A stretch of DNA of 64,000 nucleotides from Micromussa lordhowensis (GCA_964020085.1 OZ026600.1:16516823-16580822), one strand, 5' to 3'. Shown: positions 36,401 through 51,768, counted from the stretch's first letter. Notes: a model not told the origin generated them from the letters alone. Translations and numbers: made by a program.

Positions 36401-39400
36401 GTAGATCTAATTGCTAATAAAAGCAGAAAAGGGTCACTTATTTCACAAAAATAAGTTTTCATTCCATCACAGAATGACAAAAGATCTAAATGATTACGAT
36501 GATAAACAATGTTGATTGATAGCTTGTAGCAGGCAGGGCCCTTTCTTCATGGCTAGGTTAATGATGCTTTAAAAAGTCTGGCAACAAAGGCTATAACAAT
36601 TAATTAATAACATTGACTAAACACAATGAATGGTGCATTAAGAAACATCAGAAGTAGATCAGATAAAGTGAGTAGATGGATTAATGAGTAAAGGAACTAT
36701 TTCACGAAAGTAGTAAGATAGGTACACACAACTTGATATACCGTTACATGAGTAGGTATGCAGGTATGCAGGGTTTCATTTTAAGCTTCCTACTTTTGTG
36801 ATATGACTGGATGAATTGCCATGATTATAATAATTATTAAAGCAGTTTACAAACTCAGGGAGACAAAAAAAAATTTTGGTTCATGATAATGAAGAGTGGA
36901 TTGACTGCTGCTTGAGATGTACCTGAACTGAAGGGCTACATAGGTACTTTGCTCTGATGAAGGTCTAATGCTTGAAGTGTCAGCTTCACGTTCTAGCTAC
37001 ATGTATGGTGGTTAGTTAACTTTAATCAACTTCACGTTGATAAAAGCTAAGTACAGTGTATATACATGTACATGTAGCTACTGTAAATGAGAGAAAGTGT
37101 GGGTGAGCAAAAGTTTTAACTTCTTCTCTTGTTAAGTGTGGATTATTCATGGTGTAGTGTACTTTTATAGCTGTGAGCATTAAAATACTACTTTGCTTCC
37201 CCAGGCTGCTGCAGCTGTGAAGAAGTACCCATTACCTCTGTGCAGTGGAGAAGAAGCAATGATTCTTGATAACATTGGCAAGTGTTTTGAACTACAATGT
37301 CTTACATGTAACCCAAAGATGCCTGTGCTGTCCAGAACTACATGTAGCCATATTGCCTTCGCTGTCTGCAAACACCTGTTCTTCATTCAGCTCCCACTTT
37401 AGAACTGCATGTATAATACACACTACACAACATTCATTGCAGCAGTATATTAAATTCGCAGCACAGTTTAAACCTGTCTTGATTCTTAACCTAACTACCA
37501 GATTTTTGCTAGGTACCTAGCCCTTAACGAAACTCTGTATTATGATCTTTTCAGATCCTCAAAGAACTTAGAATCTTGCAAAGAACTTTGAGGTGGAGTC
37601 CCCCAAGGTTCAATACATGTAGTTGGGCCAAAATTAAATTGAAATTTCTGTAAATGACTTTCCAGAATCAATAACTAGTGGTGACTTATTCATGTTTGCT
37701 GATGATACCACAATTTTTGCAATTGGCAAGAACATCAATAATATCATGTTGACGCACGCTGCAATCTATATTAGACCAGGTGTACACCTAGTGTCAGTCT
37801 AACAGATTATTAGCCCACGAATCGAAGTCAGATGCCCTGATAATATAGTGATGACGTCATGAACACTCTACACTGGAACTCTATTATTAATAATTTTATT
37901 TTACATTAAGAGACTTTTAGTTATTACATACAATATTTATCATGGACTATTTGCACTATCCTGGAATCTCCTTCCTGATGACATCAAGAACTGTTCAAAC
38001 TTAGCTTCTTTCAAGAGAAAACTTAAGGAAAATAGGAATGTTCTAAAATCTATCAGTTTTGCTAAAGCTTTCTGCAGCGTTTCCAACAAATCTTTAGACT
38101 TTGAATACATTTTTAATGTCTACTATATATTGTCATTAATATTTATGTATTTTAATTATTATAATTTATTTTACCCATAGTCAATTTATTTTCTAGGTGT
38201 TTATTAATCATTTAAGAAAGTGCAGGTCCACATCAGGACTTTTGTCTTGCCTATTCTTTAACCTGCTTTATCAAATAGACCAGAAAAAAAGGTATACGTT
38301 TTACACAGACCTAAAGTATTTTTGCAGGATCTTGAAGAATTTGTAAGATCCTGCAGGATAGAGTATTTCGAAAAGGATCCTTTTGAATTTTACAGAATCT
38401 TAAGACCCTAGTAAGACCCTATCCTATTTAGCATCCTGGAGGCAGCGTGGCTGAGTGGTTAGGGTGCCGCACTTGGAATCCGGAGGTCGCGGGTTCAAGT
38501 CCCGTTCTGACCACTAAGCTGGAGTTGTTTCTTGGTAGACCCTAGTTCAACTCCTTAGCCACGTTTGTAAATAGCCAACTGGTCTGCCTCCTGCCAGTTG
38601 GGATATTTAACCATGTTATGTTCATTTGGATTATTTGTTTCATCATTTCATCATTGGCCCTGAAAAGCCCCATTGGGGGAGCGGTCAATCAAGATACATG
38701 TATTATCTTATCCTGCGTTGTGTATTTAGAACAGGCCCATGATTGTACATGTACATAATGTATACAGAGGTAGGATTTCAACCAGGGGAACTTATTAAAT
38801 CATCTTATGTCCATAAGTAAATTTTTTTGTTTTCAATATTATTACTTTAGGTGGAATGATTGCTCGAAGGCTAGATGAAGCCATGGCAAAGCATAATGCC
38901 AGAAATGAACAAGGTGTGGAGCAAGATTTCATTATTTAGATTGGTAGAAATATGAGAAAAGTAGTAATAGATCATTGATATGTTAATCCATTTTGAAATG
39001 CATGTAATTTCTAACAGGTTCCTGTCAGGTTTTTGTACACTGATGCTTGAACATTGTAGTATTGGTGATGTTAAATACAGTTACTTTTCACACAGTCCCG
39101 GGCCAGTACATGTAGCTCTGCGAGTCAACAAAGAATTCAAAATACCCTGGTACACTGTACTTACAGATGATAAGCATGTTATTGAAACCAGTTTCATTAT
39201 ATAACAGGAGCAGGATTAACATACATGACACTGATCAGGATATTAAATAACAGTTGCTTAGTTTGTTCCCGCTAAAATTATGTTATTTTATGTATGATAA
39301 CAGTTACACTTGTGGCTTTCCTTAATTTATATTGCTGTGAAATAAATTAATGATTTTCAGAGGATGTCGAGTGTGATGAATTAGAGGAGTATTCTAGAGA

Positions 39401-42400
39401 CAAGAATCCCATCATGGACTCACTGAGTGTGCCACCTCCACCGTTGGACAATGAAAACGTTGAACAGGCATCTCCAAAGGTGCTATTAATGTAGGAAAAA
39501 CATATTCAACGACTAATTAAAAGGATTACATTTGATGTTTAAGCAAATCCCTTTAACCTGCTATTTTGTGGACGGGTAACTGGGTCTTATTTCTCTGATG
39601 GTAATGGTTTCATGTTCAAATTCAGTTTCTTTACTCCCCACCGAATCTGACACATGCCTTCTCCTATTGGACATACTATAAGTGACAAAATGCCCAGGGC
39701 ATCTATTTAATAGATGTTTTAATGCAATTTGGGGGGAGGGGTATTTATTAGATAAGAGGTTTTATTGAAAAGAGAAAATTTTACTTTTATAACAATGAAC
39801 TTGAACTACAACAACAATATGTAATGTCAGGAACCCATCACTAGGAGCGTGCAGCTCCCATATTAAGCACATATCACGGTGTAATACACGGCTTAGGCTT
39901 CTTTATTTGTTAAATAGAACAGGATGTGATTTGCAAACCTTTTTTTAAGGACGTTCGCGCTAATTGTTTCTGCGCATCCTTACTGCGCACGCAAATTCAC
40001 ACGCCACGTCATCCACGAGCACGCGCGCTACTTCATTAAATAAACAAATGATAAGGCAGATGGCCATTGCTAGAGCTTTGTCTGGATTTAAAGATCTTGG
40101 ACATTCGGTGACCCCAATGTTTCTTTCGATGGATCATTTTCTCTACTGATTTTCTTCGTTTAGGGAAAAAATGAAAAAAAATCTATCGACTAGAAGTTTA
40201 AATTTTTGGCAAAATGCACCATCGAATTCCGTTCTTAGTAGTTCTTTGTGCATCTGTGCGGTGGTCTGAAATGCCTGTTAAAGGGTTAAATTTTGTGAAA
40301 ACGTTAGTAAGGTTTGGAATTATTTACGCAGCAGACCCACTTCTACAAAATATGACTAAGATCGTTTGCCTCCGTTGACTCACCTTCGATATTTTTAACT
40401 ATAAACCCCTGTAGACCGTGCTCGATGATATGCGACAATTTTTTGAAATCAGTATAGTTTACCACACGCTTTAGCTCTGAAACGAAGACGGTGACCCCCA
40501 AATTTTTTTGCATTTCTGGTACAAGTAAATCATTATCTGCCTGCAGTAAAAATTTAAAAAAATTCTATCGACTGGAAAAATTTCGCGTGAACGTCCTTAA
40601 TTAAACAAGAGTAGAATGACTAACCTAACTGTTTTCATTTGTGTTCTTTTCTTGCCTTTCTGGAAAGGCATTTGGCTATGGGTTTAGCTGGTAGCCTTGC
40701 TGAATTTTTTAGCAAATGTGGATGCTTTTTGCATTTACACCAAAATGGGAGATAAATGTATATGTATAGCTCTGTTGTATAAATATATTTTATGTGATTA
40801 AGGTATTAATCCATGTTTACTGTGAAATAGCTGGTTGGCTCATTATATCTGAATATTTAACATTCAGTTAAAGAATTTATTGTGATTTAATCGTTGGTTG
40901 CTGGTTATTGAATTTCTTTCAATGGTCGTTTGTTTCAGAGAAAGCAACCCAGAAAAAAGGTTCCCCGTGAATATGTCCCAGCCTACAGATCAGGGCCATA
41001 TGCATTGATGTTGACACTGTATCAGCAAAGTCAGGTTAGAATCAGTGGATTTTCTAGGGCAGCAAAACTGACCATTTGTGTTGACTAGTACATGAAACAA
41101 TTAAATGTAACTTTCTGCAGTATGTTGCATTGGGGATGGAAGTATTTGGCTCATCCTTGGTGTAAGAACCTGTGACACTCACCAGTGACATAAAACAAAG
41201 AAAACAAAGAAGACAACATAATAGACCCTAACCCTGACAATAGCTACAAAACAAAGAAAAATTCACAAGTTTTTACACTGAGGTAAACCCAAGTATTTAC
41301 TACTTGAATGGCAGGTAGGTGGCTCATCAGGCTTATCACGGCTTCTGTAGCATGGATCAATTTGGAGTTTTTCTACTCCCCTCTGAATGGGATGCTAGTC
41401 CATCGCAGGGCTACTCCCCAGCATTAAATTTGCTGGTACGGTGTAATCATTTATACACCTGGGTGGAGAAAGGCGCTGTGAGAGAAAAGTGTCTTGCCCA
41501 AGAACACAACACAATGTCCCTGGCCAGGGCTTGAACCCAGACTGCTCTATGCGGAGACGAACGCACTAACCACAAGGCCACCACGCCACCCATACTAACT
41601 ACTTGATTAAGCCACATTTATCTATCTTGTAGGTCTGATGGGATTCCAACTTCACTCGAAGAAGTTTGGGATGTTCATCGTTGTTTGCACCAGTCATGTC
41701 ACATACAAGCCACTTGCAAATAAGCAATCAAAAAATAAACTGAAGGATACTGCACCTTGGTGAAAATTGTAAGGAACTGCAAACAAAGTGCCCATTTGAA
41801 GTTTGCTCCTTATCCAATATTTGTCTCTGTAGAGAACCAACTATCGAGGATACATGACAAGAGCTGAGCTGCAGAAGGAAGCACAGCCACTTTGTGATGC
41901 ATCCTTCGCAATGGTAATGACGTACACCAGTGATTCTTGTTTACATGTTTTTATTAAAATAAGTACATTGTAAAGAGCAGAATAAGACAAGTTGTGTTAT
42001 TCTAATAGGAGTATGCACTGGCAGCAAAGACCAGAAATCACTGCAACTGCCTGCAGACTAAAATGCATCTTAATTAAAATGGTCGTGATCCAAAGTTTTG
42101 CAAAAACAACTGCTAAAAACGCTAGTGCTATATATAACTGTATAAAAAACCCAGGCAAATGAGCCTATGGCCTGTGGCATTGGAAAGTTATGGGCCATTT
42201 GTAAAAAAAAAATGGTCCATTTTAATGACGTCCACAAGTCGCTCAGTTATTAAGATAATCACCTACGCATATGACACTGTAATTTTGACATCGTCGAAAG
42301 ATTTGGATGCTATCCAACACACATCAGTAGCCTCGCCTCTTGGTTTCGAGATAACGAACTTATCATAAATCTCAGAAAAGAAAAACTGAAGTAATGCTAT

Positions 42401-45400
42401 TCGGAACAGCGAAAAGATTAAATGGTTTCGATGGCAACGAGCTAAACCTCTCAGTAAATGGATCTCGTATCGACAAGACTACAAATTACAAGTATCTAGG
42501 TGTCCATCTGGACTCTACACTGAATCTTGATATGCATTTTTGCAAAACCTACAAGAAAGCCGCAGGAAGAGTGAACTTATTACGGCGAATCCGTTCTAAT
42601 ACTGACACCTTAAGCGCTGAACGAATCTACAGAGCAATGATAATCCCCATCTTCACTTATTGCGGCCAAATTACGCTTGGTTGGTCAGAGACACGTAGGT
42701 GCCAGATAAGAAGCCTGGAGTAACGAAGTCACAGGATTATTTTGCAAAACACAAAACGTCTAAACTGTGAACTCCGCCTACCCACAATTGAAATTTTTTT
42801 AAAGAAAAGGGCTTGTTTATTTGTTTTTGATTGCCTTCATGTCCCGCTGAATTTTATTTAATATTCTTTAGCTAAGCAATCGTAGACACGTATCCACTCA
42901 GTGTTTCTGTAGTGGCATACAGCTTAGGCTTGTACACTGAATGCAATAACAAACTGTCCGATACTTGGCAAGTGAATTAGTGGAAAATAGGAGTTTTTTA
43001 AACCAATCACAATCGAGGAAATTGTAATTTTTATGATTATCTGCGTTATCAAACGAGCGGTTCCAAATGGAAAGTGCGAAGTCGGCAAACTTTACTTAAC
43101 GGCAGCAATAAGGGTATAACTATAACCCTGCGTAATAATTCAGTAGTAGATGAATGACAAAGATCGAACCAGGAAACCACTCACAATTCTGCGCCTTTTC
43201 ACCACGGACCAATTTGCTATCTAATAACAAGGTAATATTTATTGGCACATCACACACGATGTAAAATATTAGTGACAGTACCTTGATCAATGTTTAGTAC
43301 GTTTAACTCAATATTTACCCCTGCCATGCAGGCTCCCTGGCAAGTGTGGAGAAAACTGTATCTTGCTTGCAATTATTGCCAACGAGCCAGACGCTCGGCT
43401 GGCGAGGCGGCAGAGAATAGTGCCGCGCGAAGAATGGCGTATGCGAAAAAATTCTCGATCGAGCTCTGAAAAGTGTAACTGTAAGGTGTAAGATGTAACA
43501 ATGGCTCAGTTTGAGCCAATTGCAAGGACGGAACTATTCGAGCTATTGTAGTTTTTAGCCAATCAGGAGGCGCGTTACATCTAGACTTGTCTCGTGGAAT
43601 ATCATTGTTTTCTTTGCTGTTGTGTTTATCCAACTGTGAACAATTTCATAGTCTCAGAACATATCGAACCAGCGTGTTTCCTCTCTCACTTTATCGAAAT
43701 GAAAGTTCAATTGGGGAGCGTACCCTTCACAAAACTCTTCTTCTAATTCGAATATTCAGGAAAACTGTTCGACAAGAGCAAATCTAAGACACAAAATCGA
43801 CATGAAAACGAACCAGCGTGTTCACCACGGAATTGAACGAGCGTGTTCATGAATCGAAACAGTGTATTCCTTCTCTGTTTACCTATATCGAACTGAAAGT
43901 TCCATCGGGCAGCTTTTTTGGAAAGATTGTGTTCACCAGTCGAACCACTAGAGCAAATCCAGTGTTGAAATCTAGCATATCGAACTGAAGGTTGAGTCGG
44001 CAGTGTTTCCGAACAGAACTGAACGAGCGTGTTTATCATACAGTCGAATCCAGTGTTCAAAACACCAATCGGATCTGTTTTGCGACATAATTAAACGAGT
44101 CGTGTTCATCAATCAAACTAGCGTGTTCACTTTCAGTTTGACTTTGCCCATCATATTGAACTGAAAGTTCGACCGAGCAGCGATACATTGATATTAAGGG
44201 ATTGCGTGACGAACGTTACCTGCCGGTAAACGCGTTATAATTTTCTCTCGGTAATGTTTGCAACAGAAGAGAACCAAAAATCCGTTATGCTGTATTAATA
44301 AACCCCTTATTATAGCACAAATTATTCGCTCGTTGGCACTCTATCGATAGGTATACCTAGTATATATTTAAGCAATAGAGCACTTTTTGATTGTTTATAT
44401 AACCTCATCTAAACACGAGGAGGGTTGGGAGAATTCTAGACAGTTATACAAACCCGAGACGTACTCGAGGGTTTGCATAACTTTCGAGAATTCTCTCAAC
44501 CCTCCGAGTGTTTAGACGAGGTTATATAAACAATGAAAAAGTGCTCTATTGCTTTTACCAAATAATTCTCAAAAATACACGCGAGTCTAAAACGTCACAA
44601 CCGTGTTTACATACTCTCGTCTAAACACACCCATCGACCAATGAGAGCGCGCGTAGTGGCTCAGTTATTTTATAAAGAGACTTTCATGTTAACTGTCGTA
44701 TTTTAATTTGAAGCCTGACCCAGGAAGTCATTACACAGCTTGGTCGTCTATGTCAACTCTGACCAGGAAAGGCTTTATTATCAAGACAAACAATCCAGCC
44801 AGGTAAATCCAAGAAGCTAAGACATTTCCACTGACATGTTTTATTGATACTAGACTGTTTGATATTTACTCTTATGGCCTGTCAGCGTACAATGTATGTA
44901 GGTGCCTGGACGTAAACTTCTTTATAACTGATGTGAAAAGGAGTTTTTGTTAAACAGAAGTATACATATAATTTCAGAGTATTTTGTTATCAAAACGTTT
45001 CTGGTACCTGAGGAATGATCGGGACAGCTACTGTTAGCATCGCATTTTATAACAGTCGGACTATGTCTGTGAGCAAATTATCAACTGCACATACGGATAT
45101 TATCTTGATACATCTCCAGATTCTCGAAACTAACTTTAAGTGAAATCCATATCATTCAGTGAGGAGAATGAGTATTTTGAAGTGAGGGACTGAATGAGTA
45201 TTAAAATCCGGGTGATAAAAAGACAAGGATGGGCTGCAGAAGAGACTTACTAGTTACATGCTGGCTATGTCTCCGAAGCTGTGAAGACCTGAAATGAAGT
45301 CAATCGATGTTCTTTTTTTTTGTGCTGTTTGTAGATATTCCATCACAGATGAAGGTCGTAAATTAGCCGAGAAGCTGGAGACTGTGACAGGAGACAGCTT

Positions 45401-48400
45401 GTCATCAGTATCAATAGACGCCACTGCACCCTTCACTAGTGACTCAGTTAAATCTCCATCACACGCCTCGATTGATTTAACATCTGATAAGAACTTGGAC
45501 AGTAATTATTTATCTGCTGCAGATGTATCCAGGAATTTTAAACCTTGTATCGAAAAGGTCTCAAGTAGCCATGACAGATTTACAAAAATAACTGAAAGAG
45601 ACGAGGAATTTAAACCTGCAAGGTATGGACTAGGGAAGTGGAATAAATTACTTGCCGTTTCCTTGCAATTGTTGCAAAGTTTACTAGGAAATTATTTTTG
45701 ATTGCCTCATTGCAAGTTAGTATAAATATTTTAAATTTTCATTCCGACTCTGAGCTTTTAAATGAATTTCCCAATCTCCTTTTTCCAAAGCACATGTCAA
45801 CTGCGAGTGGTGTGGTTTACTGAAAGCTTGCGATAGTGACAACGCAGAAATAACGTCTGGGCTGCATAGTTTGTAAGAGTCAACTGGACTGATAAGTTTG
45901 ACTTCAGGCCTAGGCAGCTCATCAGCTCGATTCCGTTAACTCTATTTCTGCTAGATAATAAGCCACTCCATCCCAGGCTATTATGCACACTCCTGGATAG
46001 AGAGAGGCAATGTTAAGGTAATCATAGAAAGGGAAATAGTAACGTATTTTCGGTCTGTACTGCAAGATATATAGCCGAATCTTGATCGGCTCTGTACTGA
46101 AAAAAAAAAAAAACGGTTTACTGTACAATGCAGGCAACATTAACATGTCTACTACAACAAATAGTGCGTGGTCTTTTTTGTGTTTTAGAATTCTAGAAGA
46201 TGATCTCAGCTTCACTCCTGATTTTGTCCTTAGACCAGGTATGTGTGTAAAAGGGGACAAGACCAAAGATAGAGTTTACCAGACTGTGCCACGATCATGC
46301 GCATAATTGACTGATTGACACTGGAAGGTTTTTAACCAATAGAAATCGTAAGACTTTTCAGTTTTTTTCCCTCAGCTTTACAAATAGACATTTTTCTTCA
46401 GGAAACTAATGGACCCACCTCTGATGTTTTGGATGAAACCACCCCTTTTTATACACCTCCCTTTGAGGACGTCAAAGTTTTCTACAATCTTAGCACAAAA
46501 ATACACACACACACACACAAAAAAAAAACAAAACCCGTGGAAACCCACAAAAATGGCAAATATAGTCAGACCTGTCGTTACAGATAGCTCGGATATGGAT
46601 GCCTGCTCTCTAACAATTTCTAAACTCCAGCTTGTTTTGCTATCACTTGTAATGACCTGATTGCATTAATTGTGAATTGTTAACTGACATTACTTATTAG
46701 CAAAAGGAAAAAATAATCCACTCTACAAATTGTCAAATTTAAGACTAACCCATTTGTAGAGTTGGTCAAAATGAATTCTGTGCAGTGAAATGACTGAAGG
46801 CGACGGGGAACAAATTTGACAAAAGACGTAAGTATGTTGTGTCTTCTCACAGGAACGTTCGATATTGTTTTATGTGTTGATGTAAACGAGACAACATCAG
46901 GAATAGCCAAGTCAAGAAAAGATGCTCTGATACCAGAACTAAAGAATAATGGTGCGTGATTAATCACCATATCTTATCGTGTGTGTGTCGTGCTTGTAAC
47001 TGGACAGTGTGTGTGTCGTGCTTGTAACTGGACAGTGTGTGTGTCGTGCTTGTAACAGGACAGTGCGTGTGTCGTGCTTGTAACTGGACAGTGTGTGTGT
47101 CGTGCTTGTAACTGGACAGTGTGTGTGTCGTGCTTGTAACAGGACAGTGTGTGTGTCGTGCTTGTAACTGGACAGTGTGTGTGTGTCGTGCTTGTAACAG
47201 GACAGTGTGTGTGTCGTGCTTGTAACTGGACAGTGTGTGTGTCGTGCTTGTAACAGGACAGTGTGTGTGTCGTGCTTGTAACTGGACAGTGTGTGTGTCG
47301 TGCTTGTAACAGGACAGTGTGTGTGTCGTGTTTGTAACTGGACAGTGTGTGTGTCGTGCTTGTAACTGGACAGTGTGTGTGTCGTGCTTGTAACTGGACA
47401 GTGTGTGTTTCGTGCTTGTAACAGGACAGTGCGTGTGTCGTGTTTGTAACTGGACAGTGTGTGTGTTAGTCCTATTATTATTATAAACAGTTTGTTTAAG
47501 GTTTACCTTGGAGTCAGTCATCCATTCTACATCTTACTCTATTGATTTACTTTATTTTAAGTATGGAAACGAATGGATAACAATAGTGTATAGTGTTTTT
47601 TTCATTTTATTTAGATTCAGCTAGCAAGTTTTCTTTTCAGAAGAAGACAGATTTGACACGGCACTTTTGAATTTTCTTAGGAGTGCAGTTTGATGTACGC
47701 AAACTTCAACTGGGTGACTTTCTGTGGGTGGCTCGTGAAAGGACTGTTCCAACACCAGGTACCGTGGAATAAAAATGTTCTTAGAAATGCTCATAATTGC
47801 AACATAAATCATAACAATGTAGTCTCGGTGTCTCAAGATCTATTATGGTTTGTACTTAATCAGGTTGTTTGTCGGTACCTGTGGCTCGTGAATTAGTTCT
47901 GGATTATATTATTGAACGCAAGAGAATGGACGATCTCTGTGGCAGTATCATTGATGGTCGTTTCCGTGAACAAAAGGTATTGTGAAGTTGTGACTGTCTT
48001 AATGTCTTGTTTCATAAAGTTGTGAAATTGGTACATTTATGATATGTTGTCGTTTGTGCTCGCGATCTCTCGATGACGGGGAAAATAGTTTCGCACAGCT
48101 TACCAGTATATTAAAATTTATTTTCAAGAGGACAAGGAAACAATATTTTTCTGAGTAGCTTGGCGTAACTGATATTTTACCTATGTTCTCATTGTTTGAT
48201 TGCCATAGTTTCGACTGCGTCATTGCGGCCTCAGACATCCAATCTACCTGGTGGAGGATTTTGGCTCAACTCAGCACATGAGTCTTCCAGAGAACACACT
48301 ACTTCAAGCTATTGTTAACACTCAGGTTGGTCAGCAGTTGACTTCATGTTCCCCATGCTCGGTTACTATGTACTCATCACGTCATCGTTCCTTACCATTG

Positions 48401-51400
48401 TTATTTATTACTAGCCTCCCACCCTCCTCCTCCGTCTATCCAACTATACCAAATCTTGTTTCATGCAACATGTTGTCTATGATCATCTTTAGGTAGTGGA
48501 CGGCTTTTTTGTGAAGCGAACACGTGACCTGAAAGAGAGTGTTGCATACTTGACAGTCATGACTCGATACCTACAGAGACTTTACTCGGTAAGTCTTCAG
48601 TCAAGTTCTTTACTGTGTACCCAAGCCTCACGCATACCTCCCAGGATCAACAATTAGAACTTTTCAGTTATGATATACATAGCAACCGTTATCTGAGTCC
48701 TTGCGCAGATAGCTTTTGCAAATAAGACGGTTTGTGATAAGCAGGCAAGTGAAGATAACGTGGTTTGAATTTTGTCTGATTTGGAAATTTATAGGGATTG
48801 TTGTAGATTTGAGCTATGTGGTGCGGGATACTTGATGTGCAACACGTTCTATCACAGATGATGTCGAGGTTATCGCCAGCAAACTGCATAGTACTTTTTT
48901 TGTTATCTGGCCTGTTGGACTTCTCTAAAATCTAAGGCAAATTGTATGTTGCTAGTTATGTGGTGTCTAAAGAAAAAGACTTGTCATAGAATTAAACTCT
49001 GGAGCTCCATTTGAAAATGCATAGTAAAGCTTGTGGGTCACCCAACTCTTAATGTCTCACATGCAGTAAAACCCTAAGTGGGTATATCTTGGTTTGCAAA
49101 TACTGTATGGGGGGGGGGGGGGGGGAGGGGGGGCGGTGGCCTCATGTGTTCTTGGGTAAGACACTTTACTCTCACACTGCCTCTCTCTACCCAGGTGTAT
49201 AAATGGGTACCGGCAAACTTAATGCTGGGGTAACCCTGCGAGGACTCGCATCCGATCTAAGGGTGGGGGGTGGGGGGAGTAGACATTCTTTCTGTCGCTT
49301 GATGCCACCGGGATAAGCTCCGGCCTGGTGGGTCACATGGTTCGTATGCAGACTTAACCTCCACCTAAATATTATTTGATGTGCTGTGGGGAGTGTATTT
49401 TTGTTGTCTTTACATCACTATCTGCAACACCAAACTGCCCCAAATAGCATGTTCCTTATTTTTGTGATTTGTATTTTCCTTACTTGCCCATTTCCTCACA
49501 GAATAAGACTCTTTTTAGCTGTCATCAAGGAGATTTGGAGAAAGCGCCATCCATTGGTAGCAGTGGAAACGACAAAATGTATCTTATGAATTTCGCAGAC
49601 TTTAACGACGCGACAGTCAAAAACAAGGTAGTGCCAGCTAAATAATTCACTGAATAGTTCTATCTTGGTCTATTTGCAACTGCAATGTGAGCTGGACTTT
49701 CGAGATATCGTCACCTAACAGGCAGATGAAGCTTGACACTAAAAGCTGATCCACAGTTTGCTGGCCGGCAATCTTTACAAAATGGGGAATGAAGAGGAGT
49801 GACACCCCCTTCAAACCTTTTTAAACCACCCTCCCCCCCCCCCCGTTATTATAAAAAAAAAACAATCTTAATGTATTCCCACTAAAAATGATAACTAAAG
49901 GTAGGCAATGAAAATAATCCGTGGTCCGGTGTAAGCGTGTCTCACTTGATACTTCTCTTTCCAATTGACTTGCTGTTCAGAATCGATGATAAACATTGGA
50001 GCTTGCATGTCATATTAACTCGACTACAGATCTTCACGCTGTTCGGAGGGAATCTGGGTCCAATTCATGGTCATTTTCCTAGCCCATGATCATTCTAAAA
50101 CACCGCTCACACTACGCCGGGAACATTTCAAAACGGCGTTTTCACTCTGAAAACGTGTTTCCTTCCACACTATACCGGAGAAATTTCAAAACGCAGTAAT
50201 CACCGGTCATTTTGGATTTGTGTTTAGGAAAACTGAAACAGGGAAATCACATGATTATCGTGACGTCATCACCTCCGTTTTCAAAATGTTTTCCCTCCAC
50301 GCTAAAACGTAAAGCCGGCCTATTCAGATGGCGTCGGTTTGAAGAGCATCTTCGAAAAGCTCAGTTTTCGTGACGAGTGCATTAAAATTGTTCGGTGTAT
50401 TGTGGAGAGGGCCTTAAAAGGGAAATAACGTTTTCTTTTTTCTTGCGATATGTTTTTAACAATAACAATAACATTTATTTCTTATAATGCGCAGTCTAAC
50501 ATGCTATAAAGATACGATCGAATGCGCATTACAACATTAAAATCTTCAAGTAATAAATGGCTAATCTAGTCTTTTGTGCAGGTGATGACAGTGAGTGAGA
50601 TTTTTGCCAAACAACTTATGCAGCTCAGTGGTGTTTCTCCTGACAAAGCTGTTGCCATCTTGGAGAAATATTCCACTCCTAAAAGGTGCGGCGGAGAATT
50701 CCTCTCTCGACAAAAATCCACTTTGTGTTTATTTTGCTGTGTGCAGTTGCAGTAAAAACCTGCGTGTAAGAACATTGTGGTTTAAGAGCTTTGCCATTTC
50801 AATATCCAAAAATATGAGAACCTGTTTAGCCAAGCAAGATTAAGGAGGTTCTTAAATGTGGGTTACTGTTAAATTCTGAACTCTTGTTATGGAGGCAACA
50901 CTAATGATAATAATCATCCACTTCATAACCTGTAATTAGGTATGTTTATTTATTTTTCTGGCAATCAACAACTATATCTCCTTCACACAAATTAAGAACC
51001 TAGTAAGAACCTACTTAACCTAAAATTGCTAATACGTTCTCCAAAATACTAGAACCCATTTTGCATGACTTCAAAAAATGTCGTTTCTTTACCGTATCTG
51101 CTTTAGGAGTTAGGATTTCTGTTCAGAAAACTGCTTACTTGTTTTTGAGTTGAGAATTTATGAGTAATCTACAGCTTGGACACAACACCCTAAACTGAAT
51201 TAAAGAAACTTAAACGTATTGTGGAGGTTTTTCTGGCATTGTTGAAAATAATTCTGGCAGCTAATTATCTAGCTAATGAGGTGTAAGGATATATCATGTC
51301 ACTTGCACATGCTTTGTTTTACTGCTGTGATCAGGTTACTAGATGCGTACAAGGCACAGGAGAGTGTTACAGACAGGGAATTACTCCTGTCTGCTCTGAA

Positions 51401-51572
51401 ATGTGGCAAGAACCAAAGGTACTTGGCATTCGCTTTTTATCCCTTAACCCTTTACTCCCCGAGGGGTCTCCCTGTGACGAGTAAAATCGCCTGGCGTTAG
51501 ACAGAGTAAAATCTATAAGTCACTCTAAAGGAGATAGTTTTTTAACCCTTTACTCCCCGAGGGGTCTCCCTG

Positions 51573-51618
<46 letters not shown>

Positions 51619-51670
51619 CACTCTAAAGGAGATAGTTTTTTAACCCTTTACTCCCCGAGGGGTCTCCCTG

Positions 51671-51716
<46 letters not shown>

Positions 51717-51768
51717 CACTCTAAAGGAGATAGTTTTTTAACCCTTTACTCCCCGAGGGGTCTCCCTG

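Noticed and set aside
38441..38513. A functional tRNA-Ser gene
   Set aside because: Both polymerase III boxes are present, but stem pairing is imperfect and a SINE body and LINE-like tail follow directly.
46402..46500. Extra MUS81 exon ([21 protein letters not shown])
   Set aside because: It looks coding and has an acceptor, but there is no matching donor, and exons 9 and 10 join perfectly without it. An alternative exon is not excluded.
46964..47521. A 185-codon minus-strand frame rich in [10 protein letters not shown] repeats
   Set aside because: It is the 28-bp minisatellite read in a frame that happens to stay open; it lies inside a MUS81 intron.
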